Shown here one piece after another: positions 29,855 through 32,806 of a stretch of DNA of 32,806 nt. Position 1 is the first letter of the stretch. The number at the start of each line of letters is the position of its first letter. Source of the DNA: Phycisphaerae bacterium (lineage in GTDB: Bacteria; Planctomycetota; Phycisphaerae; Sedimentisphaerales; Anaerobacaceae); NCBI GenBank assembly GCA_030608075.1, contig JAUWIU010000012.1, positions 1 through 32,806 of the forward strand, read 5' to 3'. Under the pieces are notes generated by a model, which searched no databases, was not told the DNA's origin, and was given only the letters and a program-made list of their open reading frames with translations. Position numbers and translations under genes: made by a program.

Positions 29855-31651
29855 ATGAAAAAGAATAACAAACCTCACTTTATCGCAGTATTAACTCTCA
29901 CCGTTTTGGCATCCGGCCTGCTCGCCCAGCCCAGCCGCGCCGATACCATCATTCACGAATCAGCAACATTAGGCAACACAAATCCCCACGCAGGGGTTGG
30001 GATTAGCGTTAATGTGGCACAATTTCTCGGCCCCCGCTTTCATGTTGAACAAAGAACTCAAATTACCGCGGTTGGAGGACACCTTTGGAATAGTGGCTCA
30101 AACACATTCTTCGCAGCGATTCTTGCCTTGAGCGGACCCGACGCCCTGCCCACCGGCAGCCCGATTAACCCGTCTGAAGTGGCAGCCTCGACAGTATTCG
30201 ACCCAGGCCGAATTTATGGCGATTTTAGCACACCATTATCCGTCATACTCGAGCCGGGTTATTACGGCCTGGTCTTCGGCACCGACGAGCTCGGCGCCTC
30301 AGGCGGCGACGGCATTATGCCAACCAACCAAAAGGACAACCTCGACCAACCCTCCTACTTCCGATGGGACCTCCACGCCGGCAGCGCCGGCAGCATCTGG
30401 AAAAATAGCTCCGACTATTACCCGAGGCGCTTCATAGTGAAAGAGATTATTCTTAACAATGGCGGTATGTATGGCGGCGGCAGAGGTACTGCCGCAGAGC
30501 CTTATCTAATCTACACCGCCGAGCAGATGAATGCAATCGGCGACAATCAAAACGACTGGGACAAACACTTCAAACTGATGGCCAATATCGATTTGGCCTG
30601 CTACGACGGACAAAACGGCAGGCCGACTTTCAACGTTATTGGATATAGTAATATCTACAGCTATGACCCGCCTACCAAGCCATTCACCGGCGTCTTTGAC
30701 GGCAACGGATACGCCATTGCTAACTTCACCTTTTCAAAGTACAGCGCTAACGGTACGGCTATTTTCAGGTACATCGACAGCACGCAGGCCGAAATCAGGG
30801 ACCTGAAGCTGATTACGCCAAACATCCAGGCCGGAAGTATCTATACCGCCGCACTGGTAGGAAGACTCGAAAGCGGAACTATCAAAAACTGCAGCGTCAA
30901 GGCAGGCAGCATTTCCGGAGATGATTATGTCGGCGGATTGGTCGGCGATAATTGGGGCGATATATACCAGTGTTACTCCACATGCAGCGTCGACGGTAAC
31001 AACCATATCGGTGGAATTACCGGAAGAAACGCCGGCTCTATTCACGAAAGTTACGCCACCGGCAACATAGATGGAAACGTACTTGTCGGCGGATTGGTGG
31101 GCAGAAATAGCAATGCCTTCGGTTCAGATGGATACATGTCCGACACTTACGCCTTAGGCACTGTGACGGGAAGCAGCTCGGTGGGTGGACTGGTCGGCCA
31201 AAATTGGGGTGGTTCCGTAAACTTCAGTTATGCCGCAGGCCCTGTTTCGGGAAGTGCCGATGTAGGCGGCCTGATTGGAGGCTGCGTCGCGAACGGCCAC
31301 TGCTCCAATTCTTTCTGGGATAGTGAGACTGCCGGCCAATTCGCAAGTGCCGGCGGCACGCGCAAAAACACCGGCCAGATGCACACCCAAAGCACCTTCG
31401 TCGGCTGGGATTTTACCACACCCATCTGGACAATTTGTGAGAACGCAAATTATCCCAGGTTGACCTGGAGCCTATTTCGCGGTGACATCATCTGCCCGGA
31501 TGGAGTCGATTTTGTAGACTTCGCACTTTTCGCAAACAACTGGTTTCAAATCAACTGCGGCAACTGCGGTGGCGCCGACCTTACCGACGATGGACAGGTC
31601 AATATGATGGATATGGAACAATTCGCACATAATTGGCTAAAAGGCAAATAA
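29855..31651 (+). CDS. Secreted GLUG-repeat protein with dockerin-like tail
   Basis: A 598-residue exported protein with GGAGGT upstream. The signal peptide ends near LLAQPSRA. Residues 30-200 form a beta-rich N-terminal domain (VEQRTQITAVGGHLWNSG, ILEPGYYGLVFGTDELG). After GGGRGTAAEPYLIYTAEQMNAIG, an IgA-peptidase/GLUG-type region, come four or five GLUG repeats with xVGGLVGxNxGxIxxxYAxGxVxG, for example VGGLVGRNS and SVGGLVGQNWGG. The C-terminus has two acidic helix motifs (VDFVDFALFANNWF and VNMMDMEQFAHNWL), dockerin-like. It is probably a cell-surface adhesin. It shares this tail with the genes at 15964 and 17982. Confidence 0.85.
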   Translation: MKKNNKPHFIAVLTLTVLASGLLAQPSRADTIIHESATLGNTNPHAGVGISVNVAQFLGPRFHVEQRTQITAVGGHLWNSGSNTFFAAILALSGPDALPTGSPINPSEVAASTVFDPGRIYGDFSTPLSVILEPGYYGLVFGTDELGASGGDGIMPTNQKDNLDQPSYFRWDLHAGSAGSIWKNSSDYYPRRFIVKEIILNNGGMYGGGRGTAAEPYLIYTAEQMNAIGDNQNDWDKHFKLMANIDLACYDGQNGRPTFNVIGYSNIYSYDPPTKPFTGVFDGNGYAIANFTFSKYSANGTAIFRYIDSTQAEIRDLKLITPNIQAGSIYTAALVGRLESGTIKNCSVKAGSISGDDYVGGLVGDNWGDIYQCYSTCSVDGNNHIGGITGRNAGSIHESYATGNIDGNVLVGGLVGRNSNAFGSDGYMSDTYALGTVTGSSSVGGLVGQNWGGSVNFSYAAGPVSGSADVGGLIGGCVANGHCSNSFWDSETAGQFASAGGTRKNTGQMHTQSTFVGWDFTTPIWTICENANYPRLTWSLFRGDIICPDGVDFVDFALFANNWFQINCGNCGGADLTDDGQVNMMDMEQFAHNWLKGK

Positions 31652-31819
31652 AGCAAAACTCCACCTTTGGCGGTTCACAATACTCCTGACGAACTTTTCA
31701 AACCACCGTTGAGACGACTATTCAATACCGCACTATATCAAATCTATCAACAAATCTTTTTCCTCCTGTTGCACCAGGCCGTCCCGAAAGTCTCGGTTGG
31801 ATTGCCGCAGCAAACTGGT

Positions 31820-31847
31820 TTGACGCAGCAAAGGTTTTCGCTATAAT
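31820..31847 (+). promoter_or_regulatory. Promoter for coaD
   Basis: TTGACG (31820-31825), a 16-bp spacer and a perfect TATAAT (31842-31847), 27 bases before the ATG. Confidence 0.7.
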
Positions 31848-31874
31848 GGTCTTTCAAAGCAAGAGGTACGCTGA

Positions 31875-32346
31875 ATGAAAAGGAAGTTTACAAGAGCGAT
31901 TTTCCCCGGCTCATTCGACCCGATTACCAATGGACATCTCGACGTTATTGAACGAGGCATAAAGCTGTTTGATGAGCTAATTGTTGCCGTGGGCCGAAGT
32001 CCCGTCAAAGATGCGATGTTTACGCCCGAAGAACGAGTCCGGATGATAACTGAACTGTTGGCAGATATGCCCCGCGTCCTGGTCGAGAGTTTTGACGGTC
32101 TGACGGTCGAATACGCTAAGCAGCCGAAACGCCGACGTCATTCTGCGCGGCATGCGAAGTTTGACCAACGTGCAGTATGAGTTCAGGCTTGCTATGACCA
32201 ACCGGGCAGTCGCGGGCATCGAGACGGTCTTTATTATGACAAGCGCCGAATACGGCTTCACCAGCTCAACATTGATTCGCCGGGTCGCCTCTCTCGGCAG
32301 CGACGTCTCAAATCTGATTCCGAAAAGTATCTACAAGCACCTGTAG
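31875..32346 (+). pseudogene. coaD: Phosphopantetheine adenylyltransferase, frameshifted
   Basis: The enzyme adenylates 4'-phosphopantetheine in coenzyme A synthesis. The first frame gives AIFPGSFDPITNGHLDVIERG, with the T-x-G-H nucleotidyltransferase motif. It stays recognisable until VEYAKQ and then turns to unrelated sequence. Another frame continues NADVILRGMRSLTNVQYEFRLA, TVFIMTSAEYGFTSSTLIRRVASLG and the end. One extra C in the run at 32124-32125 explains the split; without it the protein is about 156 residues, normal for the family. Because the gene is usually essential, an assembly error is more likely than real loss. Confidence 0.85.
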
Positions 32347-32745
32347 CAGCGATTCATAGGTTTTGCGCCGTGGGACCATCAGCCGTTGCAGCAAGAACTG
32401 GCCAGACAGATTGCTAACGAACTTGGTGAAGATGATGGTGTAATTGTTTTTGACCCTTCGGGACACAAAAAATGCGGCAACAATTCGGTGGGCGTACAGC
32501 GACAATGGCTGGGTCGGCTTGGCAAAGTAGACAACGGCCAGGTAGGTGTTTACATGGGTTATGCCTCTCGCAAAGAACATGCGCTGGTGGAACCGGAGAA
32601 GAACATCATCCGGCAGGCACTGGAGGCGCATCGCTGGAACAGGCAGGAGACGGCAAAGGCACTTCAGATAAACCGCACAACGCTGTTCAAAAAAATGAAA
32701 CGCTACGGCCTGTACGCTGAAGCCGAACGCTTAGGCCTGACGTGA
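32347..32745 (+). pseudogene. Transposase fragment fused in frame to a Fis-type HTH tail
   Basis: The frame opens directly after the coaD stop. The first about 90 codons (QRFIGFAPWDHQPLQQELA, DDGVIVFDPSGHKKCGN, SVGVQRQWLGRLGKV, GVYMGYASRKEHALV) match the region of IS701-type DDE transposases around the first catalytic Asp. At ALV the sequence changes to EPEKNIIRQALEAHRWNRQE and INRTTLFKKMKRYGL, the Fis-like DNA-binding end of sigma-54-dependent regulators. Neither half is complete. It is either a deletion or recombination remnant or an assembly chimera. Confidence 0.7.
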
Positions 32746-32754
32746 GTTCGTGTC

Positions 32755-32806
32755 TCGTATATCGTATATCGTATATCGTATATCGTATATCGTATATCGT
32801 ATATCG
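32755..32806. repeat. 7-bp tandem repeat (TCGTATA) at the window end
   Basis: About 7.4 perfect copies of TCGTATA run to the last base. The array probably continues beyond the window and may have ended the assembly. Confidence 0.85.

Noticed and set aside
1-32806. tRNA or rRNA genes
   Set aside because: I found no cloverleaf with a 3' CCA-type acceptor or conserved T-loop string, and no rRNA-like stretches; a covariance-model scan would be needed to exclude them fully.

Overview
The window is bacterial, of mid-range GC, densely packed on both strands, and most likely from a planctomycete of the Phycisphaerae type. That placement is an inference. It rests on three secreted proteins ending in the short acidic dockerin-like repeat (VDFxDFAxxAxxW) common in that group, a Tat-exported sulfatase with a C-S-P-T-R formylglycine motif, a Tat-exported aldo/keto reductase, and many putative signal peptides. 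The right edge ends inside a 7-bp tandem repeat, which looks like a contig end.

Layout. (1) 1-5569: seven tightly spaced + strand genes resembling a phage tail and lysis module: beta-helix spike-like protein, small virion-like protein, fibronectin-like protein, 610-aa tail-like protein, one-span coiled-coil membrane protein and a lipoprotein. No integrase is visible. (2) 5570-9430: sparse region with a coiled-coil membrane protein, a frameshifted NYN-domain RNase-like gene with a hairpin-rich leader, the aldo/keto reductase and a decayed dehydrogenase fragment. (3) 9431-11919: an HSDR_N-type nuclease-like protein, an orphan promoter-terminator unit that looks like a small RNA, a zinc-ribbon lipoprotein, an entericidin-like peptide and a DUF503 protein. 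(4) 11953-15563 on the - strand: purF, purM and a polytopic membrane protein in one operon, with a palindromic MITE-like repeat in the purF leader. A second copy lies at about 11.2 kb. (5) 15964-19475: leucine-rich-repeat and beta-helix/LamG secreted proteins flanking a flavodoxin-like reductase. (6) 19699-26192: thioesterase, PpiC-type foldase, a DUF4954-nagB operon, a degenerate HD-domain protein and an amidase_2-like protein that lacks the expected metal ligands. (7) 26380-31651: Spy-like repeat protein, ASCH protein, sulfatase and GLUG-repeat secreted protein. (8) 31875-32806: frameshifted coaD, a transposase fragment fused to a Fis-type helix-turn-helix tail, and heptanucleotide repeats.

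How the genes relate. purF and purM supply successive purine-synthesis steps. nagB (amino-sugar catabolism) is the second gene of a unit led by DUF4954. The sulfatase, beta-helix, LRR and GLUG proteins suit a bacterium that attacks and binds sulfated polysaccharides. Housekeeping-type promoters (TTGAC-like -35, 16-17 bp spacer, TATAAT-like -10) can be read in front of many genes on both strands and help define the transcription units.

The most interesting observations are the candidate small RNA with a CCUCC-rich terminator loop, the paired hairpins in the NYN leader, the phased TACGTA element upstream of two promoters, the pseudo-amidase, the DUF4954-nagB pairing, the transposase/Fis chimera and the recurrence of unrelated 7-bp tandem repeats. 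All calls come from reading the sequence; no database search was run.
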